DNA from: Lagopus muta
Taxonomy: Eukaryota > Chordata > Aves > Galliformes > Phasianidae
DNA length: 64,000 nucleotides
Assembly: GCF_023343835.1 (NCBI RefSeq)
Contig: NC_064437.1
Location: 44,794,967 to 44,858,966 of the forward strand
Direction: 5' to 3'
A program made the position numbers and the translations under genes. Under the pieces are notes generated by a model that made no database searches, was not told the origin of the DNA, and was given only the letters and a program-made list of their open reading frames with translations. Numbering within the stretch: position 1 is the first letter of the stretch; the number at the start of each line of letters is the position of its first letter. Below, in pieces: positions 33,316 through 45,596 of this stretch.

Positions 33316-34149
33316 AAAAAAAGAAAAGGAAATAAGAAGAAACCTACTTGTTCTGTTACTTTCAAGGATATTTTTTCCTTAATTTAGGTCTAGAACTGTT
33401 TGGAAAGCCAGAGAAAATGTTTATCACTGTTTTCTTTTAGTCAGTTGAAATGTTGCTAGAAATATCAATATTTCAACATGTAAATATTTTCATTAGCTTC
33501 ATTAAAGTTAACAGGGACTGGCTCTGCAAAAAGTCAAAGGTGGGAGATCTATGCCCAGGAGCCACAATGCATTGGAAAACTAAATCATTTCAGTAAATCT
33601 GTCCCCAAAGCACCAGATAGAGCTGAATTGCAAGCATTACAGTTATTCTCTTTTTCCAAATCCTCAGCAAGAACATTTATGAAAGAATCTGCTTTCCAGA
33701 ATGCATAATGCAATCAGCCATTAAAAATAAACAAGCAAGCAAGCAAAAAAACAGGCTTTTCAAAATGTCTCAGATTGGATGCCCAGAACAGCCAACTCAT
33801 GAATCATCCATAAAAATCATAACTGTGGTCACTGCTGCAAAACATTTGGAAAAGCTGGAAAATTCTAGGATTGTCCTGAAATATTACAGTGCATGTATAC
33901 AATTATGCACATGTGTGGTTCCTCTTGGGATTACCAGTTTCATCAGCTGAAAAAGTTCTGGGGTGGAGAGTTGAGTTTCAATAGGTAAAAGCTAAGGACT
34001 AAAAAAAAAATAAAATAAAAAATCATGAATCCAATATTAACTAATCAGCTTTTGAACATATTCTAATCCAGCTGAACTCACACATACAGTAAGTTGAGAT
34101 TTTTCCTCTAAATCCATTGGGAACCAGCTTGGGGATATTAGAAGTAAAA

Positions 34150-36900
34150 GTAGTAATAGAAATTCCACCCTGTAATATTTGCATCTTAAGTTAATTATTT
34201 AAGCATGCTCTTCGAATTTATAAATATTTTCATTAAAATTAAGTATGTGAACCAAGACTTAATCAACTCTAGTTATCAGATTCAGACAGTGGCAAGCCAC
34301 AAGCTCTAAAAAGCCCCATTTAACTGATAATTGCAATTTATTTATTTTTTTGTTTAATTTCTACAATAGAACAGTAATATCAATTTATGCAAAACGTTAA
34401 GAAAATCACCGAACAGAAACAATAAGTCACCCTTCCTCCTAGGCCGAGAGCTTGGCCCCAGTCCTCTCACTCAGTCTGCAAGTATGGTTTCACAGCTACC
34501 TCTAATTTGCACGGTGAGAGAGCTCAGTGTGCCCTTTTGTATACAAAATTTTAGCAGACGGCAATCTCGGATGGCTGATTACAATCCTCCTTCTCTCCTT
34601 CCTTTTTAACTGGGTCTATAATGAAAACGTTGACATGGCCTTAACTATGACAACATTAGCATTTGCCATTATAATTAACAGATTCTTTTTTTTTTTCCTT
34701 TGTGATTTACATTCATATACTCTTCCCAGCGCACTCGTTACAGATGGTATGTCGTGTAACATGTACTATCCCAAAAGAACAAATACATTCTTTTTAGAGT
34801 ATGCCCCTGATAAATTTTATTTAAATGTGAAAAGTAATAAGCAGAAAATGTAGTTTGCTTACAAGTTTCCTTTATGGTTGTTTGACTGTCACTTTTCTGC
34901 AGATTTATGATAATCATTTTTGCAACAAAAACGTTTACTTCACTGTCTAAATAATAAGGTAATTTGTTACAGCTAATTACTCAAGTGCTGATTTTCTACA
35001 TTTCTGCAGCAGTATGTTCTAGAATATCTTGCTAATGTATTCCCAATCACATATTTGTTAAGGAATGCATGGTCCATGCAAAACTGAAATGCTAAAATAC
35101 ATAGCTGCAATCTTAAACAATGATTTATTGTGACATGGGATGTGGGACATTTCCACAGCTTTTGTGATTGCAGTAATGAAGCTGTAAACCAAATAGCATG
35201 AAATGAAGCAAGGCCTTACAATTTAATCAGCTCGTAAACAGATCTACTGCATCAAGCAAATGACATTATTATCCATCTGAAGTAAATCATGCTAATCTCA
35301 GGAGATAAAATCAATATCATTAATGGTCACATGTCATATTCATCAACACTAAACCATCCCTTTTGACAGATTAATCCTAACTACAGCTCCCACGATGTAT
35401 GGTAATAGGGCTTGTAGCATACATTTCATTCAGCAGTAAGGCTAACCAGCACTCTTAGTCTGCTATTACAAATAATTTTTTTTATGGATTTACATATTTT
35501 AAAAGGCATTTAAGGTGAGGTACTATTAAAAATCTTGTCACTATCACATATTTCTTCCTCCTATTCTCAGCCTGTATTAATAGAAACTAGAAACTACACG
35601 CTGTATGCCATATAAATGCTTTCTTTAACGTGCTGTTAGTGGTAATTAAAGATTTCTGCCTGTGTTTTTCATTCAGCAATGAAAGTACACGTCCTTTTTT
35701 TTTTTTGTAAGGTTTAAAGAACTATTGATAGTATTATTCTAGTATCTCATTTGTAGTGTAGTAGTGCATTGTGCCCCTGGTCATGGATCAGGAGCCAAGC
35801 AGGATCTCAAAGACTTCATTATCCATTATCTCGTAATTAATACAACATGAAAAACAAGGTGCACTTATGATTTTCACTCTTCATCGCAGTTTATTGTATC
35901 CTGCAGAATGGTTGTGTTTTTCTGCTCAGACTCCAGCTCCTGTGTATTGCCTATTCGTTCCAAACACAATATATATTTATTTATCATGAGGCTGACCCTG
36001 TATGAATGCTTTTGAAAAGTGTCCACTATTCAAAGTGTCACTTTCCTTGAACAGGCACTGAATTATATTGACAGGCACATTATCAAGGGCTGCTGACTGA
36101 CAGAATGAATGACTGCGGCTACATGCAGCATTGCCAGTCATTGACTGAGTGGGTGCAAAAATTATCTACAACCTTTGTAGATCTAAAGGAGCCTGAACTA
36201 AGGCTAGAAAAGAAGATATATGCAAGTGATTTACTAGCGCAGCATTTATCAACTTAGTACAAACATCTCAACTATTATCCAAACTACTTCACTAATGTAG
36301 TAATTCATTAATGGTTTATTCTCTCTTCTGAAACTGTTTTTTTAACATTCCTTTTATGCAATTATTAGTGTCATGTTATTTAATATGTGTTTATATTTCA
36401 CCAGGGAAATGTTTGGGGTAATAATTTTAAAAGTAACCACCGCCTCTTGCATTTTTTTTAAGCCAGCATGGGTTAAGATGCATCTCAGTAAGATAATAAG
36501 GGCAAGGAAAAAAGAGTATTAGAGTGCCTGTGTCTGACACATGGCAATCAGTAAGTCTGGAAAGAGAAGGCAGAAGTGCTTCCTGGCCTGTGCTAGGACT
36601 TTAGAAAAACACTAAACTAACCACAAAAACATTTCATTTATTTGCCAAAATAATTTATCAGCTAGACTTATTTTTGATTGACATAATGGCAACTCGAAGA
36701 AGTAGACCACAAAGATCGACTTTTTGTAAAATCACATCTATTGACTAGAGTAAAAAATGTTAATGAAATGTTTCAGTAAGTGCATTAAATTCAAAACCTC
36801 AAAGTACTAATGTCAAATTTACTGGAATCCACTGACCTTTTGAAGAGCTTTTAAAGATTTTATGACTTGGATTGCCACATTACTTAACAAGAAACTTTAA
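34150..36900. promoter_or_regulatory. Candidate conserved non-coding domain 34.15-36.9 kb
   Basis: About 2.75 kb with no recognisable repeat and dense homeodomain-type cores: TAATTAACAG near 34674, GCTAATTAC near 34972, CGTAATTAATAC near 35831, and a PBX/MEIS-like TGATTGACA at 36675-36683. Segments 35130-35360 and 36050-36180 look most enhancer-like. This is the best candidate for a long-range ZNF503 enhancer in the window. Conservation is inferred from texture, not measured. Confidence 0.4.
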
Positions 36901-38968
36901 GAATCTGCTGTTTTTATCTACACTGCGTTTGTGACCTTGGGGTTGTGTAGACTTTGCCTGTTCTGTCCATATCCTTTTTACTCTCAATACTACAATACTT
37001 GAAGCTCTCTATAACAGGCTTCTTAACCTGTTGGTTAAGAACCCGTTGGTTCAACCTGAAGGTTGAAGACTTCTATAGAGCTAATCAGGGATGGTCATTA
37101 GAGGGCTATAAGAGTCACTGATGAGGAACAATAACAACAAAAAATCTTCTTTCTCTTAGAATTTTGGGCTGTTGCATGTCTTAGTGAGGTCATGGTGTCA
37201 TTGAGTGACACCTTCTCCAAATCCAAGTCCTACTGCCTCCTAAATGTATCTGCTTTTACAGAGGCTTACTGACAAAGAAAGCAATATGTCCATGAAAGGG
37301 TATGCGTTAAGAAGACAAAAGGAACAAACCTGGTTCTCAAACTAAACAAGCAGAACTGGCAAAAACGATATATGTATCAGTACTGTTAGCATAGCTATGA
37401 TGGAACTGGGTAGAGGAAAGTAACGATCTCTCATACAATTGAGCTACCAAAATTTCTCTGTGTAGGCTGAGTAAGAAATGGGCAAAAATAATTAAAAAAT
37501 AATTAAAATAAAATTAACAAAAAGGTAAAAAAGGTAAAGATTGGTTTGTCTCACCTTTTATCTGCAAAGAAGCAAGTAAACAAAATCATACTATTATCTG
37601 TCCAGACACACATGAGAAATCTGAGGAAAGACAATGTATCACTTTACTAGAACACAATTTAAAAATTTGATAATAGTTAACACCTGATACCTTTTTAACA
37701 TCTAAATATTACTTTTTGTATGAATTGTTAGAGAAAATTTCATGGAAATCACAACCTCACTGAGGATATGGTCACATATCAAGATAGATGCTTATCCATG
37801 GGCTTACAGATCATTAAGTGCTATTTTACTGCTCACCTAAGTCACCTTTTGGATGTTATATGGCTTAAATACTTCAGAACAGTCCCTAGGTCTTACCAGG
37901 CAGCACACCCAGGCTGTTGGTCAGTGTCTCAGTGCCTTGCTCCAGTAGCACATAGTACTACAAATGTTGTTATCCACATGTACATTTCAAAGGGAAATTA
38001 CACAGAAATATATTTTTCCTCTCATTGAAATGACTAAAAATATCAAACGTGGTAGATTAGATATAATATAGCAGGAAAAAAAACACAGAAGGAATAACTC
38101 TAATAACTCACTTTGTCTCTTATGCCTGCTGTATGTAAATGGGTTAGGAGAAGAAGAGCCTAAAAAGGATCAAGATCCTCCCAGGGGACTAACTGATATT
38201 TAAGAGTAAAATGACACATTATTATTATTATTTGTTCCTTCCAGAGTGCAGGTTCTAATCAATAGCTGGTAAAAAATCTCTCAGTTTTTGCATAAGGTCT
38301 GTGGCAGCAGGACTCACACAGAAGCCATTACGTACTAAAATACCACATCATCTGTAATTTATTTTAGCTGAAGACTTATTATAAATACAATTAACTAATG
38401 ATAACATGACAGAGAACTAGTTATTCTATTTGTTCTCCTTTTGACATACAGCTGTAATAGGAAGCCCTGTTTGTTTTTAATAAGGCATGATAATATTCTA
38501 TCAGTTGAACTCATACAGATAACTGGTTTGTTCTCAAAATGATAAAATGTGTCAAGATATAAAGATCATTTCATTCGTTAAAAATAAAAAGACGATATGA
38601 CTTAAAATACTGCATTCTACTTCCACGCAGACGATTCCTACAATCAATCATCCAAAATAAACTATATTATTTAGAAGCTACTTGAAAAGAGAAAAGCTGA
38701 AAACCTCTTTTGAAAACCTGTAAAAATGTTTAATAATAGAAAGTATCTTAATTTTTATATGCTTTTTGCTATTTTATATTCACTGCAACTTTATATATCA
38801 ATGTACTAAGAAAGATACTGCAAAACAAAGTTTTAATGCTAGTAACATCGCTAGTTACATGTTTGTAATTTATCTGAAGAAATGTACAAGTGATTACTGA
38901 GGAAATGACTGTTACATAACTGAGAACAATAAAGGCAACTTGCAGATGCAGGGCATCCAACACTGATA
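36901..38968. other. AT-rich intergenic sequence; no gene seen
   Basis: Contains a nested inverted-repeat structure at 37007-37080; otherwise short frames only. Confidence 0.5.
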
Positions 38969-39420
38969 TCATAGAATCAGCACACCTCAGGCTGCTAAGA
39001 ATAACAATATGGCCTGGGTTGGAAAGGACCACAATGATCATCGAGTTTCAACCCCCCTGCTATGTGCAGTCACCAACCAGCAGACCAGGCTGCCCAGAGC
39101 CACATCCAGCCTGGCCTTGAATGCCTCCAGGGATGGGGCATCCACAACCTCCTTGGGCAACCTGTTCCAGTGTGTCACCACCTTTTGTGTGAAAATCTTC
39201 CTTCTAATATCTAACCTAAACTTCTCCTGTTTCAGTTTAAAACAATTCCCCCTTGTCCTGTCACCATCTGCCCTTGTAAACAGTCTTTCTCCCTCCTGTT
39301 TATATGCTCCCTTCAAGTATTGGAGGGTCACAATGAGGCTCCCCAGAACCTTCTCTTTTCCAAGCTAAACAAGCCCAGTTCCCTCAACTTTTCTTCATAC
39401 TTACAAGGCTGGGTTCTCCT
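38969..39420 (-). mobile_element. CR1 LINE fragment, 3' end, minus strand, with inserted 3' tail
   Basis: About 450 nt of CR1 in reverse orientation: GGCCTGGGTTGGAAAGGACC, TTTCAACCCCCCTGC, GGGATGGGGCATCCACAACC, CTAATATCTAACCTAAACTT. At its 3' end the expected direct join between the ATTCTATGA-type tail and the body is broken by about 30 nt of foreign sequence (38978-39008). The element is 5'-truncated. Confidence 0.93.
39038..39331 (-). pseudogene. CR1 ORF2 C-terminal remnant
   Basis: The minus-strand frame of 97 codons encodes the end of the CR1 ORF2 polyprotein (endonuclease/reverse transcriptase), recognised by RGNCFKLKQEKFRLDIRRK and [18 protein letters not shown], common to the C-termini of CR1 copies. 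Only the tail beyond the catalytic domains is present, so it cannot encode an active enzyme. It stays open over this short stretch, consistent with a moderately young insertion. Confidence 0.85.
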
Positions 39421-41352
39421 GCATGTAAATTTATACCAAATGATATTCAAAACAACATACAGTAGAGTCATTTTATTATTTTGCCACCACTGTACACTGG
39501 TGAAATACTGGTAGAATATGCAGTGCTGGAAATTCAGGCCCTGTGTTTCTCACCTGTATGTTGTCAGACTGAATTTGGCTCAAGTTTGTAATGACTATTG
39601 AAAAAAAATTGTTATATTTGCTAGTGTGGAAGAAGTCGTTGGTTATTGCATCGTAGCTGTAAGGTTATATTTGAAATCCAGAATGCCTTTACAAGTCAAC
39701 CTAAAAGATATAGGGCGAAGCAATAATTAGACTACACAAAGAGTTCATGTTATTACCAAAAAGCACTCAGAAGCGACGGGAATTAATATAAGATATGTGG
39801 AGTTCATTCTGTAACACTGAAAAGGAAGCAGTGAAGTGTGCCTCAAACATATACATGGAGTGAGTTCAGTAAAGGCACCAATGCAGCAGAGGCCTTCTTA
39901 ACATAGCTAAAAACTAGTAGCTGATTTTACTTTTTGCCATTTGGCATGTAACGCATAGTAGGTTTTTGAACCTGTGCAGGAGAAACTGGTGTTTGCTTTG
40001 TGATTTACATCACTTCTTCACATCAGCTTTACCCGGGGAATATTTTACAATGCCACTGTTTGAATCACCTAGAAGAAAAACTTAATGTTGCAGCCTCTTT
40101 AACCTTTGTTTGTATTTCAGCTGACTACAAAGCCTCTAATTTAGAGAAACAAAAATTATTATGCACAGAAGCAAAGGGAGGAGTAACAGATCTGCAAACA
40201 CACATCTAAGAAAATGAGAAAACACAGAGGATCTCCTAAACACATAAAATATACATAGCTTGTCAGTGAACAAAATTAGCCTCTCCCATTTTCTCATCTA
40301 CAAACTTAACAGCAACATAAACACGAATTTCTATATATAGTCTTCCAGCTTTTTTTTATTTTAAATGTTGCAAAAAGAGAGAAATCCAGTCTGAACAGAA
40401 AATACACCTCTGATAAACATATATTATAACAATATGTACAACCACACAAAAGTTTGTTATTGCACTCTTGGCTTGAAAGAGTTTCCATTGTCCCACAAAG
40501 TAGCAGGAGATTCACCATGCAAGCACAGGGAATTTTGATTTTTTTGAAATTTTGTTCTAGAAAAAGAATTACAGGCCTACCTATGCTCTTTTTTTTTTTC
40601 TTCTTTTTTTTCCCCCTTCCTTCCAAATGTCATTTATGAAGACTGAGTAGAAAAATCAGCTTACAGTTACAGCTGCAAATACACAGAAGACCAAAGCACA
40701 TGCATGATAGACCATTTCTTAGCTGTTGAGGGTGGAGTTGGAAACACTAGAAACGCTTTTAACACAGTTTGGATTATAAAGGAACACATTTAACTTAGAA
40801 GGACTGATTGGCTTCAATGGATGAGCCACAGCTGTCTTAAAAACATTTCAGCGTTCAGATAGGAAATTCCCAAGGTCTTCATTTTATTGTGAAGTTCTAC
40901 TCTGAAAAGCAATCATCAAAGCAACAGCTTTGTCCCCAAATACACTGTATTTATGTGTGTAATGCACGCTCCTTTTAGTAGCTCAGTTCATTTTCAGTTA
41001 CATATAATACTCAGAGGGAGCTTGAGTGTTCAGCCTCTGAGATTGTGACTGCATTCTTAACTGAATTCCAGTGGTAAGATCAGATAGCATCTGCCCTTTA
41101 TGAATCAACACAGTGTGGGTGCTGGGAAGGGAAGGGTAGTGCTTTATTCCCATTTACTTTTGCATGGGAATAATCATAAGCTACCTAGAGACCAAAATCA
41201 CTTCCTTCTAACTTCGCCTGCAGCAGTTAACACAGTAGTGAGGGCTTGTCAATCTTTCAACCAATCTAGCAAGTAGGCAAACACAAAAGTGTTAATTCAG
41301 TCAGCAACAACTGAGCTCTTAGGAATCCTTGGGAATCAGTGCCTAAGCCACT

Positions 41353-41383
41353 GGGCTTTACTTTTCACGGGCTTTACTTTTCA
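41353..41383. repeat. 15-bp tandem duplication, period 16
   Basis: GGGCTTTACTTTTCA at 41353-41367 and 41369-41383. Confidence 0.9.
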
Positions 41384-42092
41384 TGAAGTTCCTGCAATAG
41401 CACAAAGCCTCTGCTTCTCTTCCCATCCCCACCAAGAAGGCACAGCATGTGGGATCATCCAGCCTACGGCCCAACCAGAAGTCTGGTTTGACTTGCAGAT
41501 GCAAGTACGTTTATCTTGGGCTGTCATACAGAGAAGTCTTTCTCTCATAAAAGGAAAATATGTTGTCTAAAACATGTAGTGAAGTCCACAAGGCTGTTTT
41601 CAGTGTCATTTGGTAGAGAGAAAGAAAAAAGCCTTCAAGGATAGCATATGAGTCATGGGATTGGGTTTCCAGAGGGCTCTTTGGGATTCTTTTAGACCAA
41701 GAGTTTTCTAACACTGTCAGAGCAGAGGCTGTGTGAAACTCAGCAATTTTGACTGTCATGCTATTTTTCAGTTCCAGCTTTCATCACTTTGTGCCTTTTG
41801 GGTCTAACTCTGCCTCTACTTAAGTGGTTGTCAATGTAGAATAAATCACATGAAGAACACTTAGGCCTTGCTCTTTGCCCAGCCCACATAATAGAGGAAG
41901 GAGCTAAATCTTTAAAATAAAGGGGTATGCTCTACTCTTCAGTGTGGCTATTGAAATCTTGGAGACTAATTGATAAGCTGAAGTTGAGAAATAGTTGCTT
42001 TCTTTAGCATGTACTCCATTAATATGTCTGAGGGCTTGCAGTTCTCTGCTGCTTTTTAGAAAGGCAAGAAAAAAATCAGCTGTGACTTTTGA

Positions 42093-42149
42093 GCACAATG
42101 CATGAGTAGAAGAGAGCAGAAATGAATGTATTGCACAATGCATGAGTAG
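42093..42149. repeat. 17-bp direct repeat, 40 bp apart
   Basis: GCACAATGCATGAGTAG at 42093-42109 and again at 42133-42149, with 23 nt between. Confidence 0.9.
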
Positions 42150-42555
42150 CTTCAGAACAAATTAATATATTGTGATGGGTTTAGAGGACAGAGGGGTCCA
42201 GAGCTGGACCTGGAACAGTCAAATCAGTGATTTCCAGCTTTCAGTAGTGAAGCCAATGATTCTTGAATTCCAGCCTCTGCAGCCGTGTATTGTCATTCAA
42301 TTTTTTGTCAGATGCAAACTACTGCAGACATTCCTTCTATAAGTGACACATGCTAAAAGACACTGCGAATAGCTAACAAACGGGAAATTTAACTACTGCT
42401 TCTTTACATTTTAGGGCAGGAGATGAAGTGGGCTCTTGAGGTATGGTTTTAAAGAAGAATAAAGTAGGGGCCTGATGCAGACAGACTTTTGCACAGGAAG
42501 CTCATGCAAGTCTGAGGACTTTACAGAGGAGGCTGCTTCACAGTAGGAAAAGCTT

Positions 42556-42591
42556 ATTTTGTTATTGTTAGCAGCCTGAGGTGTGCTGATT
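42556..42591 (-). repeat. Inverted partner of the CR1-tail insert
   Basis: Reverse complement of 38975-39010 with 34 of 36 positions equal, including a perfect 24-mer (42568-42591). The flanks here show no CR1 sequence, so this copy looks like the original. Confidence 0.9.
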
Positions 42592-45572
42592 ATTTTACTC
42601 CTGGTGTTTTGCCATCTCTTTTAGCATGCATTGCCACAAAATGACTCACGAGAAGGGGTTTTTGAATGGAGCTCAGTCATTTTGGCACAGATTCCAACTC
42701 TGATCATAGGGAAACCATTTACTTTTCCAATTACGTGGTCAAGGCACAACCCCAAGTACTGCAGAGCCTTCTCTTCCCATATTAACCTAGCAGGAATGGC
42801 CAACTAATAAACAGAAGAAAGTAAGTGTTTGGTGAATATTATAGTCAGAAACTGTACACAAAAGTCTTCAGGCAGTCAATTTCCCCTCATTATTTGCGTG
42901 CTATTCTTGAAGGATCTTCACAGAGTCAGCTTTCAGAAATGTATTTCAATAGCAATACTACAGATATAAGAATTAGAATTTCTTTCTTCAATAGTTAAAG
43001 TTGGAAGTGCCATGTGACTGACTTGTCAGCTTCAGTCCTTCATCTGGTGAGGGTTCTCTAGTGGAAAGCAATCTGGTGTAAAGTTAAGCTAGACTGTAGC
43101 TAGACAAATCTCATCAAAGCACAAACCTTGAGCAAATGTAAGGCTTCACTGTCACCTACACACTTGTTCTGTCTATCTTATCCACACAATGGACTGTTGA
43201 CCGTGATCTCTTCTCCCCTGCGAGAACTAAGACCAATCCCTTTGCACTGAACTTCAAAACATTCTTTTTTTCCTCTCTTCTTTTTTCTTAATTCCGCGCT
43301 CTCTCTGATCATAAGAATTCTCTCAGTAACTCTTATTCAACACCGGAGTGTTTAACAGATCCTCACATCAGTTACTGTTTACAGTACTGTAGTCCTCAGT
43401 TGGACATCACTGGGCTGATGCCCCAGTCATTGAAGTCAGAAAAGATTTCATCACAGACTCTAATGAGCACAGGATGAGGCCCACACAACAGATTTTGTAT
43501 TATATCCAGGTGCATTTATATGTAAAAGGTTTTTTTCGGTTAATACAAATGACAGTATCCAGTGGGCATATTCTAACTCTGCTCTGTGCAAAAAGCTTTT
43601 TCATTTGCTAAACTTTTGGTTCAAGTACACAAAACGAAGTAGGATAGTTAAAAACACTCACGTTCTATACCTGATGATTTACCATATTTTATTTACGTTA
43701 CTCTATAATGATTAGATGTAATATTGTCTGCTCCTGTCACTCTCTGCAACGTGTTTGATGATTCAGGGAATAAATAAAAGCCAGGGTTAGCAAATAAATG
43801 AGAGCAGAATTGGCAGAACACCAAGTCTGCTTTATTTGACTGAGAGAGAGATGTGTTACATGGCCTGTTTGTTTAAATTAAGCCAAGAGCTGAGATACAC
43901 CAGGTGTTGTAGACCATGGAGTAGAGCCCTTAAAGTGTTTGCAAAAACCAGATTTCTGTTTACTAGTTTGCTAGAATACAAAGCCAGAGAATTTAAACTG
44001 AAAAGTTTAAGCAATGGAACTCTGTGCTATTATTTTCCTATCATTTTTATTAATTAAAGTAACAGCACTACACACAACAGCGTCTATCCAGTCTCTGTGT
44101 TTCTGCTTCTGTGGGAGAGCCTACAGTATACATAATTATGTCAAATTATTTAAATGACTATACTAGTGATTGTGAAACACCATACAACAGCTCTTTACTA
44201 CAAATGAAACAATGCTATCTTCATTTAATTGAACTTCTCTTAAGTTCAGTAAACAGGTCTGAGAGATCTACTCTGTCAATGCTCCCCCAACAACCTATTC
44301 CATCAGAGGTGGCAAAGATGGTGGGTTAAAACATGAAAATCCTGAGCTATTTTTTTTTTTTTAGTGGCTGTGAAAGTACACAGCTTCAGTGCCACAGAAA
44401 AACCTTAGTTAAAAAGGACCTAGCACAAATGATATGTAAAGATGTGAACTGGTACTTATAGACCATACTGAGATTGTGTTTGCACATTCATTGCAGTGGT
44501 GGCTGTGTCACCAGCTGTTTGTGCTGCTTTCTATAGCGCCCTGCAGAGCCAGCAGAACGGGTCAGATGAGTGATCCTCACCCACTTCATTGCAAAGTCAG
44601 CCAAGGCTGCATAACCTAGCATAGAAGACCGTTTGAAGTAATCCACTTAACTTTGCACTGCTGTGGGGGCAATAACCTTTGGCAGTGGAAGAGGTGAAAA
44701 CAGCAGGAGTTTTGTCTTAAACTAGTAAAGCAATTTCTGCAGCGAATGTCAGACTGCAGCCTGCATCAGGTTCAAAACTGGCAGAGAGGTGGGGGTGGAA
44801 AGAGATAAAGAAGGTGTGTGGAGGGAAGGAAGGATGGGGTGGGCGAGGGAGAGGAGAGAGAAAAGGGAGAGGGGGAGAAACAGAGAGAGGGAGACTACTA
44901 TTTCCCTCTATGATCTGCTACCAGCCCTCTGAGCAAAACATATCTGTCCAACAATATAAAGGCTAATGCATGTGAGGCTTCTTTAAGTTTCACCCAGTCA
45001 TTTATTTGTTTTAGTGATTTTCTTCTCTGCCTTGAATAGAAAAAGATTACTTTTTAAAAACCAACTGCGGCAGCGCTGACATGAGTTATCTTCCAACCAA
45101 AGTACATTGCCTAGGATTCAGTTATCTCTGAGGCTGTCTTTTTCTCTGTATCTTCTAGTGGTTATAACTTACAACTGCCTGGAGTGCTTTTATTGTCTGG
45201 TTCAAACATCTTGATGGACAAAACATTCCTACTGACTTTCTCTGGAAATCTCTCTCTCCCTCTTGAACCCTGCCAAAGCCTGAATTTCTGCATGCACAGA
45301 ACACACTGGAAGTAAAGTCTGCTTAATCTCACTTTGCGTTTAGCAAAAGGATATTGGGATAGTCCTAGAAAAATGCTGAGAAATGTGTGTTGAGCTAATG
45401 CAGAATATGATAATGCCATACATATGTGGAAGCATATACTTGTGTGCATTGCTTAGAGTGGCTGAGTTGGGGTAAATAAAGAAGGAGATCCCTACAATAA
45501 ATTCCTAATGCCAGCAAAGTCAGAGGTGAAACTGCAAATGGCTTCAGTGAAAGTAGCATTTTGTCTGTCTCC

Positions 45573-45596
45573 TTTTTTTTTTTTTTTTTTTTTTTT
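45573..45596. repeat. Poly-T tract (24 T)
   Basis: Uninterrupted T run. Confidence 0.9.

Larger units (their letters stand above)
27419..34149. other. AT-rich gene desert; no gene seen
   Basis: Only short, unrecognised frames. Contains an A28 run at 30809-30836 and a compound TA/GA/GT microsatellite at 33210-33315. No RNA gene or mobile element recognised. Confidence 0.5.
39421..45572. other. AT-rich gene desert; no gene seen
   Basis: Short direct repeats at 41353-41383 (15 bp, period 16) and 42093-42149 (17 bp, 40 bp apart); the partner of the CR1-tail insert at 42556-42591; a purine-rich stretch at 44780-44900. No gene recognised. Confidence 0.5.
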
